Below are positions 17,542 to 24,825 of a stretch of DNA of 30,645 nucleotides, piece by piece (position 1 is the first letter of the stretch; each line of letters opens with the position of its first letter). The stretch lies in NCBI GenBank assembly GCA_958414825.1, contig CATYXQ010000019.1:1-30645 (forward strand). The letters are read 5' to 3'. The notes below the pieces were generated by a model. It ran no database searches. It was not told the DNA's origin and was given only the letters and a program-made list of their open reading frames with translations. Source of the stretch: an uncultured Eubacteriales bacterium (GTDB lineage Bacteria; Bacillota; Clostridia; Oscillospirales; CAG-272). Made by a program: the position numbers and the translations under genes.

Positions 17542-17781
17542 ATGAAGATTTGCTGCTTTGGTTCCCTGAATATCGATTGGGTTTATACGGTGAATACGAC
17601 TGCGGCGGGCGACACATTTACCGGATTTTATCTTGCGGCACGGACGATGAACTTGGGTATCGCCGATGCACCGAGGCGCGCCGCCGCGGCAGCTGCGTTT
17701 ACCGTTACGCGCAAAGGCGCGTCGGTTTCAATTCCATCGATGCATGAAGTAGAGGAGATGATAAAGCGTGTTGACAAATGA
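17542..17781 (+). pseudogene. PfkB/ribokinase remnant with internal in-frame deletion
   Basis: The 79-residue frame joins the extreme N-terminus of a PfkB-family sugar kinase (KICCFGSLNIDWVYTV, residues 2-17) directly to its C-terminal part (TTAAGDTFTGFYLA, 19-32, with the anion-hole/catalytic-base motif AAGDTF, then APRRAAAAAAFTVTRKGASV). Full-length members have about 300 residues, so roughly 200 central residues, including most of the sugar site and lid, are missing without a frameshift. GGAGG at 17532-17536 and the start codon are intact and the end overlaps the nucleoside hydrolase start by 14 bases. It cannot work as a kinase alone. It may be a recent deletion remnant kept to couple translation of the next gene, or an assembly artefact. 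Confidence 0.85.
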
Positions 17782-18691
17782 ACAGCGCGTGAAAAATTTG
17801 CGCGTGCCGGGCAAAGCGGTGGATTTGGTGCTGGATACGGATGCTTATAATGAAATAGACGATCAGTTCGCGATTGCGTATATGCTCTCATACGCGGATC
17901 GGCTGCGGGTGCGGGGAATCTATGCGGCGCCTTTTAAAAACGGGCGCGCGGAAACGCCGGCCATCGGTATGGAGAAAAGTTATGACGAGATTCAAAAACT
18001 CCTGCGTTTATCCAATCGGGAAGATCTATGCAAGCTTACTTTCCGGGGCGCGCAGCGGTATTTGCCGGATGAGAAGACGCCGGTTTTGTCTGACGCGGTT
18101 GGGCACTTGGCCATGCTGGCGCGCCGGTATTCGCCGGAACAGCCTTTGTATGTAGTCGCCATCGGCGCAGTGACAAATATTGCGTCTGCGTTGCTGTACG
18201 CTCCCGAAATCGCCGACAATATTGTGATTGTCTGGTTGGGCGGCAATGCCTATGATTTTAAAAGTGCGCATGAATTTAATATGATTCAGGATATCGCCGC
18301 AGCGCGTATTGTGTTCGGCAGCGGCGCGCCTGTTGTTCAATTGCCTTGCATGGGTGTTGTCAGCGCTTTTACCACAACGCGCTATGAGCTTGAACATTGG
18401 CTGATCGGGAAAAATAAACTAGCGGATTATCTTGCGTCCGCTGCTATTTCCGAGGCGGAACGCTATGCGGCCGGGTTGGCGTGGTCGCGGGTGATTTGGG
18501 ACGTGACGGCAATTGCCTGGCTGCTGAACGACGGTATGCGCTTTATGTCTTACCGAAATGATTATCCCGGCATTCCCGAATATGACGGACACATTTCCGC
18601 AGTGCGCGGAGAATATCTGATTTGTTATGTAAATCAGATTTTCAGAGATGCGTTGTTTACGGATCTATTTAAAAAATTAACTCAAATGTGA
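17768..18691 (+). CDS. Nucleoside hydrolase-like protein (IUNH family)
   Basis: A 307-residue member of the inosine-uridine preferring nucleoside hydrolase fold, which splits N-ribosidic bonds to base and ribose. The calcium-binding N-terminal motif is LDTDAYNEIDDQFA (Asp23, Asp25, Asp31, Asp32) in place of the usual DTDPGxDD; EFNMIQDIAAARIVF matches the EFNxxxDPxAA block; Asp245 in WDVTAIAWLL replaces the usual HDP motif, so the leaving-group histidine is missing. The substrate is therefore uncertain. The GTG start at 17768 lies inside the end of the ribokinase remnant, with GGAG at 17754-17757. A ribose-releasing enzyme next to a ribokinase is a sensible salvage pair, now apparently broken. 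Confidence 0.85.
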   Translation: MLTNEQRVKNLRVPGKAVDLVLDTDAYNEIDDQFAIAYMLSYADRLRVRGIYAAPFKNGRAETPAIGMEKSYDEIQKLLRLSNREDLCKLTFRGAQRYLPDEKTPVLSDAVGHLAMLARRYSPEQPLYVVAIGAVTNIASALLYAPEIADNIVIVWLGGNAYDFKSAHEFNMIQDIAAARIVFGSGAPVVQLPCMGVVSAFTTTRYELEHWLIGKNKLADYLASAAISEAERYAAGLAWSRVIWDVTAIAWLLNDGMRFMSYRNDYPGIPEYDGHISAVRGEYLICYVNQIFRDALFTDLFKKLTQM

Positions 18692-18719
18692 ACAATTTGT
18701 AAATGTTTGTGTCTGTATA

Positions 18720-18748
18720 TTGAATTTACATGGGAATCGTAATACAAT
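18720..18748 (+). promoter_or_regulatory. Promoter of the lysine riboswitch transcript
   Basis: TTGAAT (18720-18725), a 17-base spacer and TACAAT (18743-18748). Transcription would start near 18755, about 15 bases before the P1 stem of the riboswitch, as expected for an L-box leader. Confidence 0.8.
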
Positions 18749-18769
18749 AATACAAGCAAGAAAACTGTA

Positions 18770-18938
18770 TTCGATAGAGGTGCGAAAAATATCAGTAGCA
18801 TAGTTACGGCACTCATTTGCTTTGGGCTGTGTGAAAGGATTTTTTGCCGAAACAAAATACATAGTGAGATGTATTTTGTTGGGTGCACGGAGAATATTCG
18901 TGTGACTGTCACATGATTTCATGTGGAGAGCTGTCGGT
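18770..18938 (+). ncRNA. Lysine riboswitch (L box)
   Basis: The conserved core is present in order: GATAGAGGTGCG (18773-18784), AGTAG (18794-18798), GTGAAAGGAT (18831-18840), TTGCCGAA (18844-18851), a perfect 12-bp P3 stem (18851-18862 with 18869-18880), a short P4 (CACG 18886-18889 with CGTG 18899-18902), P5 CACATG-ATTT-CATGTG (18910-18925) and GGAGAGCTGTC (18925-18935), whose CTGTC pairs with GATAG to close P1. Binding of lysine to the five-helix junction stabilises P1. Followed by an intrinsic terminator, so it is an OFF switch at high lysine controlling the ABC transporter downstream. Confidence 0.95.
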
Positions 18939-18961
18939 GCGCTGAACGATTGTGATGAAAG

Positions 18962-18992
18962 CGGCCGGTACCTATCGTATCGGTCGTTTTTT
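18962..18992 (+). terminator. Riboswitch-controlled terminator
   Basis: CGGCCGGTAC (18962-18971), loop CTATC, GTATCGGTCG (18977-18986) form a ten-pair stem with two G-U pairs, followed by six T (18987-18992). It is the expression platform of the lysine riboswitch and ends 31 bases before the transporter start codon. Confidence 0.92.
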
Positions 18993-19023
18993 GCAGGTAT
19001 TTTTATTTTTGCTGGAGGGCACT

Positions 19024-19845
19024 ATGAGAAAGTTTATATCGGCAATTTTAGCATTTATGATGCTTGCGGCGCTTGTTTCCTGTTCGTCTGATAAGAAAGG
19101 CGTTCTGCGCGTAGGTATGGAGTGTACATATGCACCCTATAACTGGTCACAGAGCACGGATGCAAACGGCGCGGTGAAAATTCAGGAAAGCTCGGATTAT
19201 GCATACGGTTATGATGTTATGATTGCAAAATATGTGGCGGATAAGATTGGTTACGATCTCGAAATTTATAAAATGGACTGGGATTCGCTTCCGCTTTCCG
19301 TCCAGTCCGGCACGATTGATTGCGCAATCGCGGGGCAGTCGATTACTGAAAAGCGTATGGCCACTGTGGATTTTACAACGCCTTACTACTATGCGTCTAT
19401 CGTTGTTCTGACGACGAAAGACGGCCCATATGCCGATGCGAAAGGCGTATCGGATCTTGACGGCGCAACGGCGACTTCTCAGATCAACACCGTTTGGTAT
19501 GATACCTGTCTCCCGCAGATTTCCAATGTGAATAAGCTGGCGGCAATGAGCACGGCGCCTGAAATGGTGGTCGCGCTGAATTCCGGCGCAGCGCAGATTG
19601 TCGTGACCGATAAACCGACCGCGATGGCAGCGGTTTCTGCATATCCGGATAAATTGGTTATGCTGGACTTTACGGGGTCGGACGACAATTTTGAAGTATC
19701 CGAGGAAGAGATTAACATCGGTATCTCGGTGCAGAAGGGCAATAAAGAGCTTTTGGACAAAATCAATGCTGTGCTGGCTGAGCTTACGGTTGAGGATTTT
19801 GACCGAATGATGAATGAAGCAATCAGCGTTCAGCCGTTGTCCTGA
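19024..19845 (+). CDS. Lysine ABC transporter, substrate-binding lipoprotein
   Basis: Family 3 periplasmic-type binding protein anchored as a lipoprotein. The signal peptide ends in lipobox LVSC (Cys20). The mature part begins LRVGMECTYAPYNW, the usual start of the polar amino acid binding fold, and holds YDVMIAKYVADKIG, DCAIAGQSITEKR and VDFTTPYYYASIVVL, the typical domain 1 core. A longer frame from 18952 runs through the riboswitch terminator; ATG 19024 has GGAGG at 19014-19018 and gives the signal peptide at the correct place. At 273 residues it is normal. Lysine as ligand is inferred from the riboswitch; the protein alone would be called a polar amino acid binder. Confidence 0.93.
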   Translation: MRKFISAILAFMMLAALVSCSSDKKGVLRVGMECTYAPYNWSQSTDANGAVKIQESSDYAYGYDVMIAKYVADKIGYDLEIYKMDWDSLPLSVQSGTIDCAIAGQSITEKRMATVDFTTPYYYASIVVLTTKDGPYADAKGVSDLDGATATSQINTVWYDTCLPQISNVNKLAAMSTAPEMVVALNSGAAQIVVTDKPTAMAAVSAYPDKLVMLDFTGSDDNFEVSEEEINIGISVQKGNKELLDKINAVLAELTVEDFDRMMNEAISVQPLS

Positions 19846-19869
19846 TTTTAAAATTAAGGAAGAATTTTC

Positions 19870-20760
19870 ATGACTTTCATTAATGAATTTATACAGGGGT
19901 GGGCGGACTTTTTGTCCGCCTCTCTTGGTGATAAGCTGCCTGACGGTTTTTTGGAACGCGTCGTATTTTTAATCAATCAGTACGGTATGTCTTTTGTGCG
20001 CGGCGCCGGCTGGACTTTTGTCATTGCGCTTGTCGGCACGGCAATCGGCTTTTTGATTGGTCTTTTATGCGGAATTGTGCAGACGATTCCCGTATCCCCG
20101 AAAAATAATGTTGTATATCGTATTTTTATGAAAATCGTCCATGCGATTATTTATGTTTATGTGGAAGTATTTCGCGGTACGCCGATGATGGTTCAGGCTA
20201 TGGTTATTTATTACGGCGCTTTTTCGGTGGGGATTCGAATGACGCCCATTTTTGCCGGATTTTTTATTGTTTCCATCAATACCGGCGCTTATATGGCGGA
20301 GACCATGCGCGGCGGTATCTATTCTGTAGATATCGGACAAACCGAGGGGGCGAAAGCGCTTGGTATGAATCATTTCAGCACAATGCTTCGGGTTATTCTT
20401 CCGCAAGCAGTGCGCAATATTATGCCGCAGATCGGAAACAATTTGATTATCAATATTAAGGATACTTCCGTTTTGAATGTTATAGGCGTCGTGGAGTTGT
20501 ATTTTGCCACAAAGAGCGTGTCGGGCGCGTATTATACATATTTTGAAGCTTTTTCAATCACGCTGGTTATTTATTTGATTATGACGGTGACCTGCTCCAG
20601 AATTCTTCGTTTGATCGAAAGAAAAATCGACGGCGCAGACAGTTACGATCTTTCTACCACCGATACGTTGGCGCATACGAGCGGTCTGCATAGCCCGACT
20701 GTTCCGGCGCGCCGCGGAAAAATGCATAAGTTTGACGGGAAAAGGGGCGGAAAAGCATGA
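19870..20760 (+). CDS. Lysine ABC transporter, permease
   Basis: HisM/HisQ-type membrane subunit. It has about five hydrophobic segments (for example FVIALVGTAIGFLIGLLCGI and IFAGFFIVSINTGAYMAETM) and the EVFRGTPMMVQ motif of polar amino acid permeases. The EAA loop that contacts the ATPase is TEGAKALGMNHFSTMLRVIL followed by PQAVRN. The C-terminus carries an unusual hydrophilic tail of about 45 residues after the last helix (KIDGADSYDLSTTDT onward), longer than in most relatives. The start codon follows an AAGGAAG site; the stop overlaps the ATPase start (ATGA), giving translational coupling. 296 residues. Confidence 0.93.
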   Translation: MTFINEFIQGWADFLSASLGDKLPDGFLERVVFLINQYGMSFVRGAGWTFVIALVGTAIGFLIGLLCGIVQTIPVSPKNNVVYRIFMKIVHAIIYVYVEVFRGTPMMVQAMVIYYGAFSVGIRMTPIFAGFFIVSINTGAYMAETMRGGIYSVDIGQTEGAKALGMNHFSTMLRVILPQAVRNIMPQIGNNLIINIKDTSVLNVIGVVELYFATKSVSGAYYTYFEAFSITLVIYLIMTVTCSRILRLIERKIDGADSYDLSTTDTLAHTSGLHSPTVPARRGKMHKFDGKRGGKA

Positions 20761-21491
20761 GTGAAACAATTTTGCAGATCAGCCATCTGACCAAAAGCTT
20801 CGGTTCCAATCTGGTCTTGAAAGATATTGACTTTTCTGTGGAAAAGGGACAGGTTGTCAGTATAATCGGTTCCTCCGGTTCGGGTAAAAGTACGCTTTTG
20901 CGCTGCATCAATCTTTTGGAAACGCCGAGCGGCGGGAATATTTATTTTCACGGCGAGGACATTTCCGACAAGCATTTTTCGCTTTCTAACTATCGCGCCA
21001 AGGTGGGTATGGTATTTCAGCAGTTCAATTTGTTTAACAATCTGACCGTGCTGGAAAATTGCGTGATGCCGCAGGTAACCGTTTTGCGGCGCAGCCGTGC
21101 CGAAGCGGAGGAGCAGGCGAAAATGTATTTGGAGCGCGTGAATATGCTTCCGTTTATGAAAGCGAAGCCGAAGCAGATTTCTGGCGGCCAGAAGCAGCGC
21201 GTTGCGATTGCGCGTTCTTTGGCCATGGATCCTGAGGTCATGCTGTTTGACGAACCTACAAGCGCGCTCGATCCTGAAATGGTCGGCGAGGTGCTCGGCA
21301 CAATGCAGGAACTGGCGAGTACCGGACTTACTATGCTGGTGGTTACGCACGAAATGGGTTTTGCGCGGGATGTGTCAGACCGCGTTGTCTTTATGGATAG
21401 CGGTGTGATCGAAGAGGACGGCGCGCCGTCCGTAATTTTTGAAACGCCGAAAAAAGCGCGTACAAAAGAATTTCTTTCGCGTTTTTTGTAA
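20757..21491 (+). CDS. Lysine ABC transporter, ATP-binding protein
   Basis: GlnQ/HisP-type ATPase of 244 residues that powers uptake. Walker A GSSGSGKST is at 38-46, the Q loop in GMVFQQFNLF (84-93), signature SGGQKQR at 142-148, Walker B VMLFDEPTSALD at 161-172 and the switch histidine in VVTHEMGFA. The polar amino acid type is shown by the FQQFNLFNNLTVLENC block. It is the last of the three genes behind the lysine riboswitch. No terminator is visible in the 16 bases before the rplU promoter, so some read-through into rplU is possible. Confidence 0.95.
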   Translation: MSETILQISHLTKSFGSNLVLKDIDFSVEKGQVVSIIGSSGSGKSTLLRCINLLETPSGGNIYFHGEDISDKHFSLSNYRAKVGMVFQQFNLFNNLTVLENCVMPQVTVLRRSRAEAEEQAKMYLERVNMLPFMKAKPKQISGGQKQRVAIARSLAMDPEVMLFDEPTSALDPEMVGEVLGTMQELASTGLTMLVVTHEMGFARDVSDRVVFMDSGVIEEDGAPSVIFETPKKARTKEFLSRFL

Positions 21492-21507
21492 TTTTTTAAA
21501 AAGTATC

Positions 21508-21537
21508 TTGACATCGTATGCCGGATAATGGTATAAT
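21508..21537 (+). promoter_or_regulatory. Promoter of the rplU operon
   Basis: TTGACA (21508-21513), an 18-base spacer and TATAAT (21532-21537) match both consensus hexamers. The leader from about 21544 to the GTG at 21615 is about 70 bases, in the place where an L21 leader RNA is found in other Firmicutes; I could not confirm such a structure by eye. Confidence 0.88.
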
Positions 21538-21614
21538 AATTTGCCGCGTGAATTTGGCTTTAAGCGCATATGCCGCCACATTCAGCGAGTCATAAGGAAA
21601 GAGAGGTGCTTTTC

Positions 21615-21926
21615 GTGTTTGCAGTAATCGAAACAGGCGGAAAGCAGTACAAGGTTAACGAGGGCGATGTTCTCTTCGTTGAGAAGCTCAATGTAAACGA
21701 AGGTGACAAGGTTACCTTTGACAAGGTGCTGGCATTTTCAGGCAGTGACGGTTTTGTCGTGGGCGCGCCTTTTGTATCGGGTGCAACAGTGGTCGCCAAT
21801 GTCTTGAAAAACGGCAAAGGCAAAAAGATTGACGTTATCCGCTATAAAGCGAAGAAGAATGAGAAGAAAAAGATCGGACACAGACAGCCTTATACCAAAG
21901 TGCAGATCGATAAGATCAACGGCTGA
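21615..21926 (+). CDS. rplU: 50S ribosomal protein L21
   Basis: Ribosomal large subunit protein bound to 23S rRNA near L20. The 103-residue protein starts FAVIETGGKQYKVNEGDVLF and contains the C-terminal KKNEKKKIGHRQPYTKVQI signature. An ATG at 21570 is in frame upstream but adds 15 residues unlike L21; GTG 21615 has AGAGGTG six bases before it and gives the standard length. First gene of the L21-Prp-L27 operon. Confidence 0.96.
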   Translation: MFAVIETGGKQYKVNEGDVLFVEKLNVNEGDKVTFDKVLAFSGSDGFVVGAPFVSGATVVANVLKNGKGKKIDVIRYKAKKNEKKKIGHRQPYTKVQIDKING

Positions 21927-21933
21927 ACGTTTT

Positions 21934-22284
21934 ATGACCAAAATCGTTTTTTATAAATGCGGCGATGTATTTTATGGCTTTGAGGAGCATGGACATACCG
22001 GATACGGAGAATCGGGAAACGATGTGCTTTGCGCAGCGCTTTCTGCAATGACGATGTTGATTATCAATGCGATTGAGATCGCATATGCTTCCGAGGCCGA
22101 CTATACAATAGATGAGGAAACGGCGGATATCAAGCTGATTGCGCACGGCGCGTTGGATGATTCGGATGAAAAGAAAAAATATGCGATTTCCGGCCTGCTT
22201 ACCGCTTATTATTATCAGTTAAACGATTTGATCGAAGAGTATTATGATTTTCTCGAGGTTGAAACGCTCGAGCGACCGATTTGA
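21934..22284 (+). CDS. prp: Ribosomal-processing cysteine protease Prp
   Basis: Small cysteine protease (116 residues) that removes the N-terminal extension of L27, an essential step in Staphylococcus aureus and other Firmicutes. The family catalytic pair is visible: His21 in the HGHTGY sequence and Cys33 in GNDVLCAALSAMT. The gene sits between rplU and rpmA, as in all species with the extended L27. Its start is only seven bases after the rplU stop, and it ends about 30 bases before the L27 start, so the three are co-translated from one message. Confidence 0.93.
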   Translation: MTKIVFYKCGDVFYGFEEHGHTGYGESGNDVLCAALSAMTMLIINAIEIAYASEADYTIDEETADIKLIAHGALDDSDEKKKYAISGLLTAYYYQLNDLIEEYYDFLEVETLERPI

Positions 22285-22313
22285 TCGGCAGAAATTTTAC
22301 GGAGGTTATGAAA

Positions 22314-22592
22314 ATGTTAAAGCTTAGTTTGCAGTTTTTTGCTCATAAAAAAGGCGTTGGTTCGACGAAAAACGGCCGTGACAGCGAGTCTAAGCGTCTT
22401 GGTGTTAAAAAGGCGGACGGTCAGGCTGTAATCGCCGGCAATATTCTTGTGCGTCAGCGCGGTACGAGTATTCATCCCGGCAAAAATGTCGGCATTGGTT
22501 CTGATGATACACTGTTTGCTCTGATTGACGGCAAGGTGAAATTTGAGCATGTTTCGAAGACGAAAAAGTGTGTCAGCGTATACGCCGACTGA
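22314..22592 (+). CDS. rpmA: 50S ribosomal protein L27 with Prp cleavage extension
   Basis: L27 reaches the peptidyl transferase centre with its N-terminus. The 92-residue precursor starts MLKLSLQFFAHKKGVGSTKN: the LQFFA|HKKG site is the Prp cleavage signal, so mature L27 begins at His11. The body has GRDSESKRLGVKKADGQ and RQRGTSIHPGKNVGIG, both conserved. Two start codons are in frame; ATG 22314 is eight bases from GGAGG (22301-22305), while ATG 22308 is two bases from it. Unlike in many Firmicutes, obgE does not follow. Confidence 0.96.
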   Translation: MLKLSLQFFAHKKGVGSTKNGRDSESKRLGVKKADGQAVIAGNILVRQRGTSIHPGKNVGIGSDDTLFALIDGKVKFEHVSKTKKCVSVYAD

Positions 22593-22647
22593 TTGGTTTT
22601 TGGCATCAACAGTATGTGACACGCCGAAATAATACAATTGTTTGTTG

Positions 22648-22678
22648 AAAGCGGTATAGCCATGCTATGCCGCTTTTT
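22648..22678 (+). terminator. Terminator after rpmA
   Basis: AAAGCGGTATAGC (22648-22660), loop CAT, GCTATGCCGCTTT (22664-22676): 13 pairs with one G-U, followed by T residues (run 22674-22678). It ends the rplU-prp-rpmA operon. Confidence 0.88.
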
Positions 22679-22752
22679 GCAAATAAAAGCGGAAATGGTT
22701 GATTTTCGGAGTAGGCATAAAATTTGAAATAAAAAATATATAAAAATTAGAA

Positions 22753-22781
22753 TTGAAATATCCCGGTTATTATTTTAGAAT
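22753..22781 (+). promoter_or_regulatory. Promoter of the nucleotidyltransferase-galE unit
   Basis: TTGAAA (22753-22758), a 17-base spacer and TAGAAT (22776-22781). Transcription would start near 22788, about 30 bases before the ATG at 22818. Confidence 0.75.
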
Positions 22782-22817
22782 AATGAATAAGGAACATAGG
22801 GAAAGTGTGGAGGGCAT

Positions 22818-23717
22818 ATGACGCTTGTCGTTTTGGCCGCCGGAATGGGTTCAAGATACAAAGGGTTAAAACAGATTGATCCGGTCAGCCGTGCAGGTGA
22901 ATTTATTATAGATTTTTCCGTATATGACGCAATCAAATATGGATACAGCCGTGTGGTATTTATTATCAAGCGCGAATTATATGACGTGTTTCGTGAAACG
23001 ATCGGTCGTCGTCTGGAAAAATATATCGAAGTTCGGTATGTTTTTCAGGAAAGACAGTTTCTCGACGGAATTGATATTCCCGCAGAGCGGTGTAAACCGT
23101 TCGGCACGGCACATGCGCTATTGTCCTGTCTTGGCGTGGTGAATGAACCTTTTACTGTCATTAATGCGGATGATTTTTACGGCGCGAGCGCGTATCAGTG
23201 CGTCTCCGAGTATTTGAAGAACAATCCGTATGACGGAAAATGTCATTTTTGTATGGCCGGGTATCAGCTTTCCAATACACTCAGCGAGAGCGGATATGTA
23301 TCGCGCGGAGAGTGTTTTTCGGATCGGCATGACTATTTGACCGGCATTATTGAACGTGTTAAAATCTGCCGTGACGGAGATACCGCAAGGTATCAGGACG
23401 GCGAGGAATGGAAACCGATTTCAAAGGATGCAACGGTTTCGATGAATTTTTTCGGCTTTACGCCTGAAATCCTGGAATACATACGGGACGGTTTTCTTCG
23501 CTTTATACGCGATCCTAAAACCGATCTTAAAAATGCGGAATATTATTTGCCTCATGCGGCTACACAAATGCTTCAGGACGGTCTTTGCGATATTAAACTT
23601 TTGCGTACGGACGCAAAATGGTACGGCGTTACTTATCCGGACGATAAAGCGCGTGTGGTCGCTGCGATTGAAGACATGATTTCATCCGGTATTTATCCGG
23701 ATGGCTTGTGGAAATGA
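22818..23717 (+). CDS. Sugar nucleotidyltransferase family protein
   Basis: GT-A-like nucleotidyltransferase of 299 residues. The nucleotide-binding start TLVVLAAGMGSRYKGLKQ is a clear variant of the GxGxRxxxxK motif; FTVINADDFYG supplies the metal-binding aspartates; FGTAHALLSC resembles the GTAxAL motif. This family in Firmicutes is annotated only as nucleotidyltransferase and is not the classic GalU, which has a different C-terminus. With galE directly behind it (24 bases), a role in making or interconverting a UDP-hexose is likely but unproven. The ATG has GGAGG at 22809-22813. Confidence 0.85.
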   Translation: MTLVVLAAGMGSRYKGLKQIDPVSRAGEFIIDFSVYDAIKYGYSRVVFIIKRELYDVFRETIGRRLEKYIEVRYVFQERQFLDGIDIPAERCKPFGTAHALLSCLGVVNEPFTVINADDFYGASAYQCVSEYLKNNPYDGKCHFCMAGYQLSNTLSESGYVSRGECFSDRHDYLTGIIERVKICRDGDTARYQDGEEWKPISKDATVSMNFFGFTPEILEYIRDGFLRFIRDPKTDLKNAEYYLPHAATQMLQDGLCDIKLLRTDAKWYGVTYPDDKARVVAAIEDMISSGIYPDGLWK

Positions 23718-23741
23718 CATTTTAATTTGTGGAGGAACGTT

Positions 23742-24755
23742 ATGGCGATTCTTGTTACGGGGGGAACCGGTTTTATCGGCTCGCATACGGTAGTGGAACT
23801 TTTAAAGGCGGGGCGTGAAGTTATCATTGTAGATAATTTTTCAAACAGTAAACCGATTGTGCTCAAACGCATTGAACAGATTACGGGCAAGACCTGTAAG
23901 CTGTATGAGGCCGATTTATTGGATTATGCCGCGATTGAAAAAATCTTTCAGGAAAATATGATTGATTCTGCTATTCATTTTGCCGGATTGAAAGCAGTCG
24001 GTGAATCGGTTTCCCAGCCTTTGCGCTATTATCATAACAATATTACCGGTACGCTGAATCTCTTGAATATTATGTCAAAATATGGTGCAAAATGCATTGT
24101 CTTTTCCTCTTCTGCAACGGTTTACGGCAAACCGAAATGCGTTCCCATTAAGGAGGACGCGGATTTGTATACTACCAATCCCTATGGAGAAACCAAGCTG
24201 ATGATTGAGCGCATCCTTGCGGATCTTTACAATGCGGATACGGAATGGAGCGTTTCTATTTTGCGCTACTTTAATCCGATCGGAGCGCATGAAAGCGGGT
24301 TGATCGGTGAAGATCCCAAGGGCATTCCGAATAATTTGCTGCCGTATATTTCCAAGGTAGCCATCGGCGCATTGCCGTGCCTGTCCGTGTATGGAAATGA
24401 TTATAATACACACGACGGCACTGGTGTGCGCGACTATATTCACGTTGTGGATCTTGCCGATTCGCACTTAAAAGCGCTTGATCGCGCGAAAAAGATCAAC
24501 GGAGTGGAGTATTTCAATATCGGCACCGGCGTTGGTTACTCGGTATTGGATATCATTCATGCCTATGAAAAGGCGACGGGGCTGACCGTTCAGTATAAGA
24601 TTACGGATCGCCGTCCCGGCGATATAGATGAGTGCTATGCCGATCCGTCGAGAGCCAGAGACGTTTTGGGGTGGACGGCTACGCGCGGCATCGAAGAGAT
24701 GTGCCGTGATTCTGCAAATTGGCAAAAAAAGAATCCGAACGGATATGATTCTTAA
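23742..24755 (+). CDS. galE: UDP-glucose 4-epimerase
   Basis: Extended short-chain dehydrogenase that interconverts UDP-glucose and UDP-galactose (or the N-acetyl forms). NAD-binding GGTGFIGSHT is at 7-16; catalytic Ser124 in FSSSATVYG and Tyr148xxxLys152 in YGETK are intact; FNPIGAHESGLIGEDPKGIP is the typical substrate region, with NIGTGVGYSV and RPGDIDECYADP near the C-terminus. Start ATG 23742 has GGAGG six bases upstream; the earlier in-frame start at 23727 has none. 337 residues. Followed by a strong palindromic terminator. Confidence 0.96.
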   Translation: MAILVTGGTGFIGSHTVVELLKAGREVIIVDNFSNSKPIVLKRIEQITGKTCKLYEADLLDYAAIEKIFQENMIDSAIHFAGLKAVGESVSQPLRYYHNNITGTLNLLNIMSKYGAKCIVFSSSATVYGKPKCVPIKEDADLYTTNPYGETKLMIERILADLYNADTEWSVSILRYFNPIGAHESGLIGEDPKGIPNNLLPYISKVAIGALPCLSVYGNDYNTHDGTGVRDYIHVVDLADSHLKALDRAKKINGVEYFNIGTGVGYSVLDIIHAYEKATGLTVQYKITDRRPGDIDECYADPSRARDVLGWTATRGIEEMCRDSANWQKKNPNGYDS

Positions 24756-24761
24756 GTATAA

Positions 24762-24805
24762 AGACAAACAAAAAGTCCAGAGTTATCTGGACTTTTTGTT
24801 TGTCT
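24762..24805. terminator. Long bidirectional terminator between galE and the AraC-type gene
   Basis: AGACAAACAAAAAGTCCAG (24762-24780), loop AGTTAT, CTGGACTTTTTGTTTGTCT (24787-24805): 19 perfect base pairs. T-rich on both strands in the stem, so it can terminate galE (+) and the AraC-type gene (-), which converge here. Confidence 0.93.
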
Positions 24806-24825
24806 AAACATGGGTCAGACGTAAA

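Noticed and set aside
17542..17781. Frameshifted full-length ribokinase
   Set aside because: The missing 200 residues are not found in any frame nearby; the frame is continuous, so it is a deletion and not a frameshift.
18952..19023. Upstream start of the lysine-binding protein
   Set aside because: These codons read through the riboswitch terminator and would bury the signal peptide; ATG 19024 has the GGAGG site.
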